The translations under genes and the position numbers were made by a program. Source: Mucilaginibacter terrenus (GTDB lineage Bacteria; Bacteroidota; Bacteroidia; Sphingobacteriales; Sphingobacteriaceae). From it: DNA of 64,000 nucleotides. This document shows, one piece after another, positions 46,334-55,591 of the stretch (positions within the stretch are counted from its first letter, which is position 1; each line of letters opens with the position of its first letter). The notes below the pieces were generated by a model. The model searched no databases. It saw only the letters and a program-made list of their open reading frames with translations, and had not been told where the DNA came from. The stretch lies in NCBI RefSeq assembly GCF_003432065.1, contig NZ_QWDE01000001.1:744001-808000 (forward strand). Direction: 5' to 3'.

Positions 46334-46400
46334 TTCCATTTAAAGGCGAGCCTTAAACAAATGCTTCAAACCTTTGTTAAACACTAAAATTATATCACAA

Positions 46401-47006
46401 ATGAAAAAATTATTACTTACAGCCTGTATCGTATTCGGCGGTATTTTGGCTTCACAAGCTCAGATATTACCTAAAGTACAATTTGGTGTAAAGGCAGGCG
46501 CCAACCTAACCAGTTTATCATCCGGCAGCGGTTCGCTTAGCAGTGATAACCGTGCTGGTTATCTTGCGGGTTTTTGGGCGCGCTTTGGTGCTTTAGGTTT
46601 TAATTTCCAACCGGAGTTGTACATCACCAGCAAGAATGTAGATATCAACAACGGTTCATCAAATTCTGCTACTACAAAAGCCAAGTTCACCAGTATAGAT
46701 GTGCCTTTGCTGTTTGGCGGTAAAGTAGGCGCGTTTGGTTTAGGCGGCAGGTTTTACACAGGCCCGCTATTGTCTTTCGCCATTAACCGCGATCAGAATT
46801 TCATAGGAGCAACGGGCGACGCAATTAACCTGCGCTACAAGGATTCTAACTTCGCCTGGACAGTAGGAGCCGGCTTAGATGTACAAAAAATATCTGTAGA
46901 CCTGCGCTACGAGGCCGGGCTTACCAAGCAGAGTTACATTACCGGCGGAAGCGAATACAAAACGCGTGTAAGCCTGTTTAACTTAAGCCTTGGATACGCT
47001 TTCTAA
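46401..47006 (+). CDS. PorT-like outer-membrane beta-barrel protein
   Basis: A 201-residue exported protein. The ATG at 46401 gives a normal signal peptide (MKKLLLTACIVFGGILASQAQ); the frame extends to 46374 but that adds only unlikely residues. The mature part begins LPKVQFGVKAGANLTSL and continues with alternating strands ending in LFNLSLGYAF, a typical aromatic-ended barrel strand. It matches the outer-membrane beta-barrel (PorT/OmpW-like, OMP_b-brl_2) group. The ligand or role is unknown. Confidence 0.85.
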   Translation: MKKLLLTACIVFGGILASQAQILPKVQFGVKAGANLTSLSSGSGSLSSDNRAGYLAGFWARFGALGFNFQPELYITSKNVDINNGSSNSATTKAKFTSIDVPLLFGGKVGAFGLGGRFYTGPLLSFAINRDQNFIGATGDAINLRYKDSNFAWTVGAGLDVQKISVDLRYEAGLTKQSYITGGSEYKTRVSLFNLSLGYAF

Positions 47007-47030
47007 ATAGGGGTTTAAACTAAAAGTTTT

Positions 47031-47058
47031 AAGGTCTGCAATGTTGCGGGCCTTTTTT
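47031..47058 (+). terminator. Terminator after the barrel protein gene
   Basis: AAGGTCTGCA (47031-47040) pairs with TGCGGGCCTT (47045-47054) with two G-U pairs and is followed by T residues. Confidence 0.8.
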
Positions 47059-47153
47059 GTTGCCTTATAATCAACGTTATATTACTAAGTAATGTAGATA
47101 AAGTATTACAATAACAGGGAGCGCTGAGTTATATTTATAGAAATTTTACAGCA

Positions 47154-48917
47154 ATGGCTTACCATAGTAAACGCTTTTTTTCTGCCTGCTTATTAATACT
47201 ATTAGCAAGTCTTAAGTTGGATGCTCAGGATACCAGTAGCGGTGCGTCCACCATCCGCCTAAACCAGATTGGTTTTTACCCAGGGGCACCAAAAACAGCG
47301 ATAGTAACAACGGGTACAACCGGAGATTTCCAGATAAGGAAAGCAGGCAAGGTGGTTTATACCGGCAAGTTAAAGCAATCTTTAAAGCCGGGTTTTTCAG
47401 GTCAATATACATCCATAGCGGATTTTAGCAACTTTACCACACCCGGTACTTACACGTTAACCGTAAAAGGTGTGGGACAATCATATCCTTTCAATATTAG
47501 TAATTCAGCTAACAGCGGGGTAGCGACGGGTACATTAAAAGCCTTCTACTTTATGCGCGCATCAGCCCCTTTGGAAAAAAAGTATGCAGGTAAATGGCAA
47601 CGGGCATCAGGTCACCCGGACAATAAGGTGCTGGTGCACCCCTCAGCTGCTGATGCCAAAAGGCCTGCAGGTACGGTCATCTCTTCACCCGGAGGATGGT
47701 ACGATGCCGGCGACTACAACAAATATGTGGTAAACAGTGGTATCTCTACAGCTACGTTGCTCTCACTGTATGAGGACTTTCCGGAATACATGAAAACCGT
47801 TAAGCTAAACATCCCTGAAAGTAACAACAAGTTGCCTGATGTTTTGTATGAGGTGTTATGGAACCTGCGCTGGATGCTGACCATGCAGGACCCTAACGAC
47901 GGCGGTGTCTATCATAAACTCACTACAGCCAAGTTTGATAAAATGGAAATGCCGGATAAAGATACGGCGGTCCGCTATGTGGTGCAAAAAAGTACAGCAG
48001 CCGCTTTGGACCTTGCCGCAGTTTCCGCACAGGCCTCACGCATATTTAAGGGTTTTGATAAAGAGCTGCCAGGTTTTGCTGACTCTTGCCTGAAAGTTTC
48101 GGAATATGCTTACCAGTGGGCAGTTAAAAACCCTAATGTACTGTACGAACAGGATGCCATGAACAAGCAGTTTAAACCTGCCGTTACTACCGGCACTTAC
48201 GGTGACCGGAATGTTTCTGATGAGTTCTTATGGGCATCGGCTGAATTGTACAAAGCGACCGGCAAGGACGAATATTTTGGTAAGATCAACATGACTAAAA
48301 GCGAAATGGTATCGGTACCAACATGGTCTAACGTGAAGCTGCTGGGGTATTATGCGCTGGCAGACAGTAAAGAGTTAGACCCGGATCACCGCCTGATACT
48401 GGCAGATATAAAAGATAGGTTGATCAACTTTGCCGATATATTTGTAAGCGGTGCAGACAGCAATGCTTACCAAACAGTAATGACCAAATTTAAAGGGAAC
48501 TTCAACTGGGGTAGCAACAGCAACGCGGCAAACCAGGGTATACTGCTTATAAAAGCATATAAGCTGACTCGCAACAAAAAGTACCTGGATTACGCCCTCG
48601 CCAACCTGGACTACCTACTGGGCAGGAACGGTAGCGGCTATTGCTATGTTACAGGCTTTGGCAGCAAACCAACTATGCACCCTCATCACCGGCCTTCGGT
48701 AGCGGACGGGGTAGTGGATCCGATACCCGGGCTGTTAGCCGGCGGACCGAACCCCGGAATGCAGGATAAAATACAGGTACCCTCAACCGCTCCAGATGAA
48801 GCTTACATAGACGATGATCGTTCTTACGCAACAAACGAGATTGCAATAAACTGGAACGCTCCGGTAGCTTACCTTGCAAATGCTATTGAGGCTTTGCAAA
48901 AAGAGCTTAAGCCCTAA
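47154..48917 (+). CDS. Glycoside hydrolase family 9 enzyme (endoglucanase-like)
   Basis: A 587-residue secreted enzyme. A signal peptide (ending in LKLDAQD) is followed by an Ig-like cellulase N-terminal domain (IRLNQIGFYPGAPKTAIV) and an (alpha/alpha)6 GH9 catalytic domain. Catalytic aspartates are in GGWYDAGDYNKYVVNSG near residues 184-190, and the acid glutamate is in YATNEIAINWNAP near 562. NPHHRPS-type PTMHPHHRPS is the usual substrate loop. GH9 enzymes cut beta-1,4-glucan, glucuronan-like or chitosan-like chains. The substrate is not certain. Its last four bases overlap the convergent DUF3667 gene. Confidence 0.93.
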   Translation: MAYHSKRFFSACLLILLASLKLDAQDTSSGASTIRLNQIGFYPGAPKTAIVTTGTTGDFQIRKAGKVVYTGKLKQSLKPGFSGQYTSIADFSNFTTPGTYTLTVKGVGQSYPFNISNSANSGVATGTLKAFYFMRASAPLEKKYAGKWQRASGHPDNKVLVHPSAADAKRPAGTVISSPGGWYDAGDYNKYVVNSGISTATLLSLYEDFPEYMKTVKLNIPESNNKLPDVLYEVLWNLRWMLTMQDPNDGGVYHKLTTAKFDKMEMPDKDTAVRYVVQKSTAAALDLAAVSAQASRIFKGFDKELPGFADSCLKVSEYAYQWAVKNPNVLYEQDAMNKQFKPAVTTGTYGDRNVSDEFLWASAELYKATGKDEYFGKINMTKSEMVSVPTWSNVKLLGYYALADSKELDPDHRLILADIKDRLINFADIFVSGADSNAYQTVMTKFKGNFNWGSNSNAANQGILLIKAYKLTRNKKYLDYALANLDYLLGRNGSGYCYVTGFGSKPTMHPHHRPSVADGVVDPIPGLLAGGPNPGMQDKIQVPSTAPDEAYIDDDRSYATNEIAINWNAPVAYLANAIEALQKELKP

Positions 48918-49993
48918 ACAGACGTAATTGCCGTAATAACAATAAATATAAAGAAGCAGAAAGCCGTAGTGAGCATGTACATGATGAAAACGCCCAGCAT
49001 TTTACTAACAGTTCGCCAGCGGCTGCGGTTATAAACCACCCTCAACGAACGATAGATATACCACAGGATAACAAAGAAGGAGATGGTATTTGTAAGATCG
49101 GAAAACCACTTGTAAGGGATCACCAGTTGTGATACCAGAACAACTATCCAGAACAGGAAGATGAAACAGTGCAGGTGAATAGAGTAAATGATGTGCTCTA
49201 CATAATATTTCTTATTCTTCCAAAAGGCTATTTGCAATATCAGTGCAAATAGCGGAAGCAGCAGGAACATTACCTTGGGTACATTGTGCTTGTAACTTTC
49301 TGCAAAGACCTCCGGCGCGCTTTTACCAAGCTTTTGCCAGTCAAAGCTCTTTTTGGTGATATAACGTTCCAAGATGTTATCTCTTTTACTCTCCGGCAAT
49401 TTGCTCTGTTTAAGAAGGTATTCCTCGTAGGTTTTGCTTTCTTGATCATTGCCGAAAACTATAAAATTACCTTCATGCTCTTTTTTAGACTTTGTTGTGT
49501 CTTTTAAAGCAGTACCTGCCAAACCGGGAACGTAAGTATTTAGCTTTCCCTGTAATTCCCTTTTTTGAGCCGGGGTAAGATTCTTGTCTTTAGAAATATC
49601 CTGAGCAATGGTTTGTTGAAATTCGTTTGCGCCTTTTTGTTCTTTAGTTTCGGCGTCGTTGTTTATCTTAATAGGGTCGTGCTTGCCACCCTTAAATAAT
49701 ACAACAAAGAAAAGCAAACTGATGAAGATGTACATCTTCACCGGGTGCAGGTAGTGGGCCCGTTTGCCGGCCAGGTAATCAACAGTTAATTTACCCGGCT
49801 TCAAAAACAACGGCTTCAGGGTACTAAAGAACTGATCGTCGAAGTGAAAGTAGTCGCTTACTGCATGCGTTACCATGTGGCCGAAGCTTTCCTTCATTTC
49901 CAGGTTTTCTTGCCCGCAGTTGTGACAGAACTTACCCTCCAGTATAGTGCCGCAGTTAAGACAATCGTTGGCGTGCCGGTAATGCTTTTTCAT
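48914..49993 (-). CDS. DUF3667 zinc-ribbon membrane protein
   Basis: A 359-residue protein. The N-terminal zinc ribbon has paired cysteines C11/C14 and C23/C26 (CLNCG, CHNCG). It continues with the DUF3667 hallmark FHFDDQFFSTLKPLFLKPGKLTVDYLAGKRAHYLHPVKMYIFISLLFF. Five or so membrane helices follow, with a long charged loop around residues 110-200. The function is unknown; the family is common in Bacteroidota. It is convergent with the GH9 gene, with a four-base overlap. Confidence 0.9.
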   Translation of the reverse strand: MKKHYRHANDCLNCGTILEGKFCHNCGQENLEMKESFGHMVTHAVSDYFHFDDQFFSTLKPLFLKPGKLTVDYLAGKRAHYLHPVKMYIFISLLFFVVLFKGGKHDPIKINNDAETKEQKGANEFQQTIAQDISKDKNLTPAQKRELQGKLNTYVPGLAGTALKDTTKSKKEHEGNFIVFGNDQESKTYEEYLLKQSKLPESKRDNILERYITKKSFDWQKLGKSAPEVFAESYKHNVPKVMFLLLPLFALILQIAFWKNKKYYVEHIIYSIHLHCFIFLFWIVVLVSQLVIPYKWFSDLTNTISFFVILWYIYRSLRVVYNRSRWRTVSKMLGVFIMYMLTTAFCFFIFIVITAITSV

Positions 49994-50001
49994 CAGAGCC
50001 G

Positions 50002-51261
50002 TTAAGCGTGTTGTATTGCGTGCTTAAGTGCCGCATTATGTTTATACTTAAATACAAATGGGAATATTACGGCTATCACCAACGCGTAGCCCGCAAAGGC
50101 CAGCCAGATGCCGTGCCAGTCCTTAGCTCCACTTGGCAGCAGGAAGAATCTGTCTATAACCCAGCCGCTGATGTTACTGCCCAGGAAAGCGCCGAAACCA
50201 TTCACCATCATCATGAAAAGCCCTTGAGCGCTGCCGCGGATTTCGGGCGCTGCCTGCGTTTCTACAAATAATGATCCTGAAATATTAAAGAAATCGAACG
50301 CCATACCATAAACGATGCATGACATAATGATCATCCATAAACCGTTGGCAGGATCGCCAAAGGCAAACAAACCAAAACGCAGTACCCAGGCCAGCATGCT
50401 GAACAGCATTACGTACTTAATGCCAAACCTCCGCAGGAAGAATGGGATAGCCAGGATAAACAGCGTCTCTGAGATCTGCGAAATAGACATGATAATGGCC
50501 GGGTATTTCACCGCTATGGTGTCCTTGTAGGCGGGTACGTTGTTGAAGTCGTGTATAAAAGTATCGCCGTAAGCATTTGTCAGCTGGAGGGCTGCGCCAA
50601 GCAACAACGAAAACGCAAAGAAAATGGCGAAACGTGAAGATTTGAACAGAGCGAAGGCATGCAAACCCAACCTGCTTGAAAATGATTTTTTCTCCGCCTG
50701 ATTTAATAAGGGCGGGCATTTAGGCAGTGAGAAGGAATACAATCCCAAAGCTAACGCTATTGCTGCAGCAATATAGAATTGGTTGGCAGATGTTTCATTA
50801 TGAGTTAAGCTTACCGTCCATAAAGCCACGATAAAGCCCACAGTTCCCCAGGTGCGGATAGGAGGGAAAGCTTTTACCACATCGATGCCCTCACCTTTAA
50901 GCGCCGAATAAGATACTGTTATCGACAGGGAAAGCGTTGGCATATAAAACGCCATATTAACGAGCATTACCCAAAAGAAGGTAGTAGGATTGGTAACCAT
51001 AGGCAGCACACAAAGTGTAGCAGCGCCAAGTATGTGCATAATGCCGTAAAGCTTTTCGGCGTTTATGTACCTGTCTGCTAGTATACCCGTGATGGTAGGC
51101 ATGAAAATAGAAGCAATACCCATGGTAGAGAAGATAGCCCCAAATTGGGCACCGCTCCATTGCTTGTTTTGAAACCAGTACGCGCCAATAGTTAGCAGCC
51201 ACGCCCCCCAGATAAAAAACTGCATAAAATTCATCACTATTAAGCGATACTTAATATTCAT
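50002..51261 (-). CDS. MFS nucleoside permease-type transporter
   Basis: A 419-residue major facilitator with twelve helices. The beginning MNIKYRLIVMNFMQFFIWGAWLLTIGAYWF and FMPTITGILADRYINAEKLYGIMHILGAATL match NupG/XapB-type nucleoside:H+ symporters. SPIRTWGTVGFIVALW-like sequence (PIRTWGTVG) is also typical. It likely imports nucleosides across the inner membrane; the sugar/base specificity is unknown. It is 8 bases from the DUF3667 gene on the same strand. Confidence 0.9.
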   Translation of the reverse strand: MNIKYRLIVMNFMQFFIWGAWLLTIGAYWFQNKQWSGAQFGAIFSTMGIASIFMPTITGILADRYINAEKLYGIMHILGAATLCVLPMVTNPTTFFWVMLVNMAFYMPTLSLSITVSYSALKGEGIDVVKAFPPIRTWGTVGFIVALWTVSLTHNETSANQFYIAAAIALALGLYSFSLPKCPPLLNQAEKKSFSSRLGLHAFALFKSSRFAIFFAFSLLLGAALQLTNAYGDTFIHDFNNVPAYKDTIAVKYPAIIMSISQISETLFILAIPFFLRRFGIKYVMLFSMLAWVLRFGLFAFGDPANGLWMIIMSCIVYGMAFDFFNISGSLFVETQAAPEIRGSAQGLFMMMVNGFGAFLGSNISGWVIDRFFLLPSGAKDWHGIWLAFAGYALVIAVIFPFVFKYKHNAALKHAIQHA

Positions 51262-51399
51262 ACTGCACTGGTTTAAACAAGATTATCAATGTTATATTAA
51301 AAGGGGGAAAATAGCGAATTACTGCGAATTGGAAAACTCAAAACAGTACAAATCACGCTAAACTATAAAGATTGGCATTAAATTACAACCAGAGTCATC

Positions 51400-51999
51400 T
51401 CAGGATGCGCGACGTTTGTTTAGTTCATCGCGAATCTTGGCCGCCTTTTCGTAAGCCTCTTCAGAAAGGGCCTGCTGTAAACGGCTCTTGAGTTCGTCGT
51501 CGCTTAAGGAGTTGAATGATCCGGCAGGAGTTGTAGGTGTTTTCTCTTCTTTAGTTTCGTTGATGTTCTCGAGGTAAACAAAATCGTTACCTTCTATAAC
51601 GATGCCTGCTGTGGAAAGGATGAATTCGTAGGTATAAATAGGACACTCAAATCGTACCGACACCGCTATAGCGTCAGATGTGCGTGCATCTATCTCAACC
51701 GTGCGTTTGCCATCAAAACAAACCAGCTTTGCATAAAAAATGCCGTCAACCAGGTTGTAAATGATAATCTCCTGCACAGATATATTGAATGCCTGCCCCA
51801 GGCTCTTGAACAGATCGTGGGTAAGCGGGCGGCTTGGCGTCATTTTCTCTATCTCGATAGCAATTGCCTGAGCCTCAAAACTGCCAATTATGATAGGCAG
51901 CCTTCTGCGGCCGCTAACTTCGCCTAAAACCAATGCATACGCGCCGGATTGCGTTTGGCTGTAGGACAGCCCAACAATATCCAGCTTAATCTTTTTCAT
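51400..51999 (-). CDS. Bifunctional nuclease family protein with UVR domain
   Basis: A 199-residue protein. Residues 1-130 are the BFN/DUF151 domain (KIKLDIVGLSYSQTQSGAYALVLGEVSGRRRLPIIIGSFEAQAIAIEIE), seen in plant BBD nucleases and Thermotoga TM0160. A C-terminal UVR motif (LSDDELKSRLQQALSEEAYEKAAKIRDELNKR) is added, as is common in Bacteroidota. It may bind nucleic acid or another protein through UVR. The ATG at 51999 (MKKIKLDIVG) is the most family-like start, with MGND at 52011 as an alternative. It is downstream of etfA on the same strand. Confidence 0.88.
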   Translation of the reverse strand: MKKIKLDIVGLSYSQTQSGAYALVLGEVSGRRRLPIIIGSFEAQAIAIEIEKMTPSRPLTHDLFKSLGQAFNISVQEIIIYNLVDGIFYAKLVCFDGKRTVEIDARTSDAIAVSVRFECPIYTYEFILSTAGIVIEGNDFVYLENINETKEEKTPTTPAGSFNSLSDDELKSRLQQALSEEAYEKAAKIRDELNKRRAS

Positions 52000-52026
52000 A
52001 TCGTTACCCATCACAACCTGTCTGTT

Positions 52027-53004
52027 TTATGCTGAAGCTTTATACTCTTTTACAGCAGCAATTAATTTTGGTAATACTTCTAATGCGTCGCCTACTATAC
52101 CGTAATCAGCTACTTTGAAAAACGGCGCATCGGCATCTTTGTTGATGACAACGATAACTTTTGATGAACTTATTCCTGCAAGGTGCTGAATAGCACCTGA
52201 AATTCCCACTGCGATATACAGATTCGGGCTTACGGCTATACCGGTTTGGCCAACGTGCTCGCTGTGCGGGCGCCATCCGGCATCAGACACCGGTTTGGAG
52301 CAAGCTGTTGCCGCGCCAAGTAAACCGGCAAGTTCCTCCAGCAATCCCCAGTTTTCCGGGCCTTTTAAACCGCGGCCACCAGATACTACAATTTCCGCAT
52401 CCGGCAGAGACACCTTGTCGGTAGACTGAACAATGTCCTTCAGCATAGCTTTAAAATCAGATTCCTTAGTTTCTACACTAAAGTCTTCCACCTGTGCTGT
52501 ATTGCCGCTTTCTACCACCTTAAAAGAGTTAGGCGTCAGCGCAATCACTTTGTTAGCTGATGTAAGCTCGACCGTAGCAAAAGCTTTACCGGAAAACGCA
52601 GTTTTCTTAACCGTAAATTTTTCACCATTCTGGTCAGGTAATGATACCGCGCCATCGGCAACACCGGCCTGCAGTTTCACACCCACACGTGGTGCAAGTC
52701 CGCGGCCTGAGAATGAATTTGACAGCACTATAACATCTGCACCCTGAGCTTTAGCAGCCTCGGCAATTACCGATGCGTAAGCCTGGTTTACAAAGTTCTT
52801 TAACTTATCGTTAGATACATTCAGCACTTTTTCAGCGCCATATTTTCCTAACACCGCAAGATCGTCCGCAGCTACATCGCCGATAGAAATAGCGATGAGG
52901 TTGGTGTTATTTTGATCGGCAACTGCTTTGGCATAGCTCACCACCTCGAAAGTCGATTTTTTGAACTTGCCTGCGGCATTCTCCGCATATACTAAAACTG
53001 ACAT
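52027..53004 (-). CDS. etfA: Electron transfer flavoprotein alpha subunit
   Basis: A 325-residue FAD-binding subunit. The N-terminal domain begins MSVLVYAENAAGKFKKSTFEVVSYA. The C-terminal FAD domain carries VSGGRGLKGPENWGLLEELAGLLGAATACSKPVSDAGWRPHSEHVGQTGIAVSPNLYIAVGISGAIQHLAG. With EtfB it accepts electrons from acyl-CoA and other dehydrogenases. It starts 22 bases after the etfB stop and forms an operon with it; the BFN-UVR gene may be the third member. Confidence 0.96.
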   Translation of the reverse strand: MSVLVYAENAAGKFKKSTFEVVSYAKAVADQNNTNLIAISIGDVAADDLAVLGKYGAEKVLNVSNDKLKNFVNQAYASVIAEAAKAQGADVIVLSNSFSGRGLAPRVGVKLQAGVADGAVSLPDQNGEKFTVKKTAFSGKAFATVELTSANKVIALTPNSFKVVESGNTAQVEDFSVETKESDFKAMLKDIVQSTDKVSLPDAEIVVSGGRGLKGPENWGLLEELAGLLGAATACSKPVSDAGWRPHSEHVGQTGIAVSPNLYIAVGISGAIQHLAGISSSKVIVVINKDADAPFFKVADYGIVGDALEVLPKLIAAVKEYKASA

Positions 53005-53026
53005 AGTAGAATCTTCTTGGTAATTA

Positions 53027-53764
53027 TTAAATAACTCTCGCCTGTGTATGCAGCAGCTCTATAAGCTGTGCAGGTTCATCAGCGCCAACCAGTTTTACCT
53101 GTCCGCGAGGAGCAGGTGTTTCATAACTGATGATCTCCGAAAAGGTTTCAACAGCTACAGGTTCAACCACGGCGAGTGGTTTTGTACGTGCGCTCATGAT
53201 GCCGCGCATGTTTGGTATTTTTGGTTCGGAAACGCCTTCAGCACAGCCGGCCACAAAAGGGAAGGGTATAGTTAATACTTCTTTACCGCCTTCTATCTCC
53301 CGCTCAACAGTTGCCTGCTGATCTTCAGCATCCAGTTTTTTGATTATGGATACGGAAGGGATATCAAGCAGTTCGCCCAGCATAGCTGCAACTTTAGAAC
53401 CGTTGTAGTCGATAGACTCGCGGCCGGTAAGTATCAGGTTAAATGCGTTCGCTTTAGCGTATTCAGCTATTTGGTAAGCAACAAACCAGGCATCGTGCGG
53501 CTTAGCGTTAATGCGAACGGCATCTGTAGCGCCAATTGCAAGTGCTTTACGGATAGTAGGCTCGGTGCCTGCATCTCCAACATTAATTACGGTTACAGTA
53601 CCCTTACCACCATCAGTCAACTCAATAGCGCGCGCAAGGGCAATCTCATCATACGGATTGATAATGAACTGTACCCCGTTTGTATTAAATTGCGTGTTGT
53701 TATCTGTAAAGGTTATTTTTGTAGTTGTATCGGGCACGTTGCTGATACATACCAATATTTTCAT
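53027..53764 (-). CDS. etfB: Electron transfer flavoprotein beta subunit
   Basis: A 245-residue AMP-binding subunit that begins MKILVCISNVPDTTTKI. It has DEIALARAIELTDGGKGTVTVINVGDAG and the recognition segment AGCAEGVSEPKIPNMRGIMSARTKPL, typical of EtfB. Two adjacent ATGs (53764, 53767) are possible starts, and the longer frame to 53806 is not needed, as a -7 box overlaps that region. It is the first gene of the etfBA operon. Confidence 0.95.
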   Translation of the reverse strand: MKILVCISNVPDTTTKITFTDNNTQFNTNGVQFIINPYDEIALARAIELTDGGKGTVTVINVGDAGTEPTIRKALAIGATDAVRINAKPHDAWFVAYQIAEYAKANAFNLILTGRESIDYNGSKVAAMLGELLDIPSVSIIKKLDAEDQQATVEREIEGGKEVLTIPFPFVAGCAEGVSEPKIPNMRGIMSARTKPLAVVEPVAVETFSEIISYETPAPRGQVKLVGADEPAQLIELLHTQARVI

Positions 53765-53803
53765 CATAAGCGGTTTATTTGCGGGTAGACGTATTTGGTG
53801 TTG

Positions 53804-53811
53804 CAAATTTA
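53804..53811 (-). promoter_or_regulatory. -7 box (TAnnTTTG) for etfB
   Basis: The minus strand reads TAAATTTG, about 40 bases upstream of the etfB ATGs and overlapping the upstream frame start. It shares a 69-base divergent gap with the TPR gene. Confidence 0.45.
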
Positions 53812-53833
53812 GTTAAAAAACACACAGTAAAAA

Positions 53834-54178
53834 ATGGACACAAGCAGATTAGACAAGCTGTTGGCATTTATACAGAACGAACCAAACGACGAATTCCTGA
53901 AATATGCTTTAGCCACAGAGTACCTGCGCCTTAACGAGACAGAGAAAGCTTTAAGTTATTATGAGGACCTGGTTACCAATCACCCGGGCTATACCGGCAC
54001 GTATTATCATTTAGGTAAATTGTACGAAGCCCTGGGCCGTAAAGATGAGGCGATAAGCACCTATGAAACCGGTATGCGCATTACCAAGGAGAAAAGGGAT
54101 ATGCATGCTTTTTCGGAGCTGCAGGGCGTTTATATGGCGGCTAAGGGCTTTGACGATGATGACGACGACGATTATTAA
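53834..54178 (+). CDS. Small tetratricopeptide repeat protein
   Basis: A 114-residue cytosolic protein made of about three TPR-like helical hairpins: FLKYALATEYLRLNETEKALSYYEDLVTNHPGYTGTYYHLGKLYEALGRKDEAISTYETGM. The C-terminus is a run of acidic residues (GFDDDDDDDY). TPR proteins bind other proteins; no partner can be named. It is divergent from etfB. Confidence 0.88.
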   Translation: MDTSRLDKLLAFIQNEPNDEFLKYALATEYLRLNETEKALSYYEDLVTNHPGYTGTYYHLGKLYEALGRKDEAISTYETGMRITKEKRDMHAFSELQGVYMAAKGFDDDDDDDY

Positions 54179-54206
54179 GATATCATTATCTGCTTATATT
54201 GGTCAA

Positions 54207-54302
54207 CGTCATTGCGAGATACGAAGCAATCTCTACACAGAGTAAGCAGGTATGAATAGCTGAATAGTGAGCTATGAAATTGCTTCGTACCTCGCAATGA
54301 CG
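54207..54302. repeat. 96-bp inverted repeat (CGTCATTGCGAG family)
   Basis: The left arm (54207-54230) begins CGTCATTGCGAG and reads into ATACGAAGCAAT. The right arm (54279-54302) is its complement with one mismatch. The two 24-bp arms flank a 48-base middle. Repeats of this CGTCATTGCGAGG-ACGAAGCAATCT type are common as multicopy intergenic palindromes in many bacteria, so this is probably a REP/MITE-like copy. It sits between the TPR and DHFR-like genes and may also act as a transcript end. Confidence 0.85.
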
Positions 54303-54353
54303 CGCTGGAAATAACAATCAAATCTAGGGATCAATAAACTGTATACTAAAATT

Positions 54354-54935
54354 ATGAGAGAAATAATATCATTTATGCACATCTCCCTCGATGGTTTCGT
54401 AGCGGGGCCAAACGGAGAAATGAACTGGATTAAGGTTGATGAAGAACTTTTTAATCATGTCGGCAAACGTATTGGTGAAACCGATGCAGCGTTATACGGC
54501 CGGGTAACTTATGACATGATGGAAAGTTACTGGCCGACTGCGGCAGATTCGCCAGACGCCAGTAAGCATGATATTGAGCACTCTGCCTGGTATAAGGGTG
54601 CACGTAAGGTAGTGTTGTCAAAAACGCTAAAGGGCGCAGATTTGCCAAATACAACCATTATCAGCGATGATCTGGCCGAAAACATTAACAAACTCAAACA
54701 AACTGACGGCAGTGAAATATTGCTGTTTGGAAGCCCAAGCGCGACTCATGCGTTGATACAGGAAAACCTGATTGATGGTTACTGGCTGTTTGTAAACCCC
54801 GTAATCCTTGGCGAAGGTATTCCGTTGTTTACCAATATTAAACATAAGGTAAAGGTAAAGTTAAAACTAGTACCTGGAAGTCGGCAATTCACCTGCGGTG
54901 TGACGGAACTTAATTATATGGTAGATAAACAGTAA
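54354..54935 (+). CDS. Dihydrofolate reductase family protein (RibD C-terminal type)
   Basis: A 193-residue reductase-fold protein. It begins MREIISFMHISLDGFVAGPNGEMNWIKVDEELFNHV, and has ALYGRVTYDMMESYWPT and EILLFGSPSATHALIQENLIDGYWLFVNPVILGEGIPLF, which are the usual DfrA/YyaP-type motifs. These proteins bind NADPH; their substrate is usually unknown, and they are not likely to be the cell's main DHFR. It stands alone after the inverted repeat. Confidence 0.88.
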   Translation: MREIISFMHISLDGFVAGPNGEMNWIKVDEELFNHVGKRIGETDAALYGRVTYDMMESYWPTAADSPDASKHDIEHSAWYKGARKVVLSKTLKGADLPNTTIISDDLAENINKLKQTDGSEILLFGSPSATHALIQENLIDGYWLFVNPVILGEGIPLFTNIKHKVKVKLKLVPGSRQFTCGVTELNYMVDKQ

Positions 54936-55096
54936 CATTATAAAGTTGAAAAACGGGTGATGTTGGCGCTTTAACTAACTTAAAAGTTGTTATTGGTTTG
55001 GCCTCTAGCTCGATAAAGGTTATCAACTAAGCTCTTTTTCGATGGTTAAAAAGATGTTAAGTTCTGTAACAGTATTTTAAATGTAAGGCGCTGGGA

Positions 55097-55591
55097 ATGG
55101 ACATGATATTGGAATATGACTTACTTGATCACCCCCATAAACATGAGCCAAGCAGCATTGGAGAACGTTGGGCAAACATCAAGTTGAAGTTATTCAGAGA
55201 TGATACACATTTTAAGACGATAGTAGATTGGCAATGGGATGCTGTCGTTTTCTTCAGTTGGTTGCAACAGAATATAATTAACATACTTAATGAGCCTCTT
55301 CCAATACCTGTTTGTCAAGAATCAATTGCAAAGTGCCTTTTCGATTTTTACAAAAACTTAGATGATGAACATCTAGATGATGACCTTTTAGATGCCGTTT
55401 ATAGTTATCGGGTCAGACATGGTTTACGATTTGGATTAAGAGGTACCGATATTCCTAACATCTATTTGGGAATGCAAGACCGGAAACACTATGTCTCTTT
55501 TTACGATGAGATAGAGGAATGGAATTATGAAATATCGCTAGATATCTTTTTAAACCAATTGAATAACGCTTACTTTTTAATAAAGACTTGA
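55097..55591 (+). CDS. Unrecognised 164-residue protein
   Basis: I do not recognise this protein. It is acidic, with DDEHLDDDLLDAVYSYRVRHGLRFGLRGTDIPNIYLG in the middle and aromatic-rich helices at both ends (WDAVVFFSWLQQNIINIL, DIFLNQLNNAYFLI). It has no signal peptide or membrane helix. The composition is lower in G+C than the neighbours (many TTT, ATA and AAT codons). An immunity-type or other small soluble protein is possible but not shown. Its TGA overlaps the TTG start of chrA (TTGA, 55588-55591), so translation of chrA may depend on it. The upstream ATG at 55097 follows a 160-base gap. Confidence 0.7.
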   Translation: MDMILEYDLLDHPHKHEPSSIGERWANIKLKLFRDDTHFKTIVDWQWDAVVFFSWLQQNIINILNEPLPIPVCQESIAKCLFDFYKNLDDEHLDDDLLDAVYSYRVRHGLRFGLRGTDIPNIYLGMQDRKHYVSFYDEIEEWNYEISLDIFLNQLNNAYFLIKT

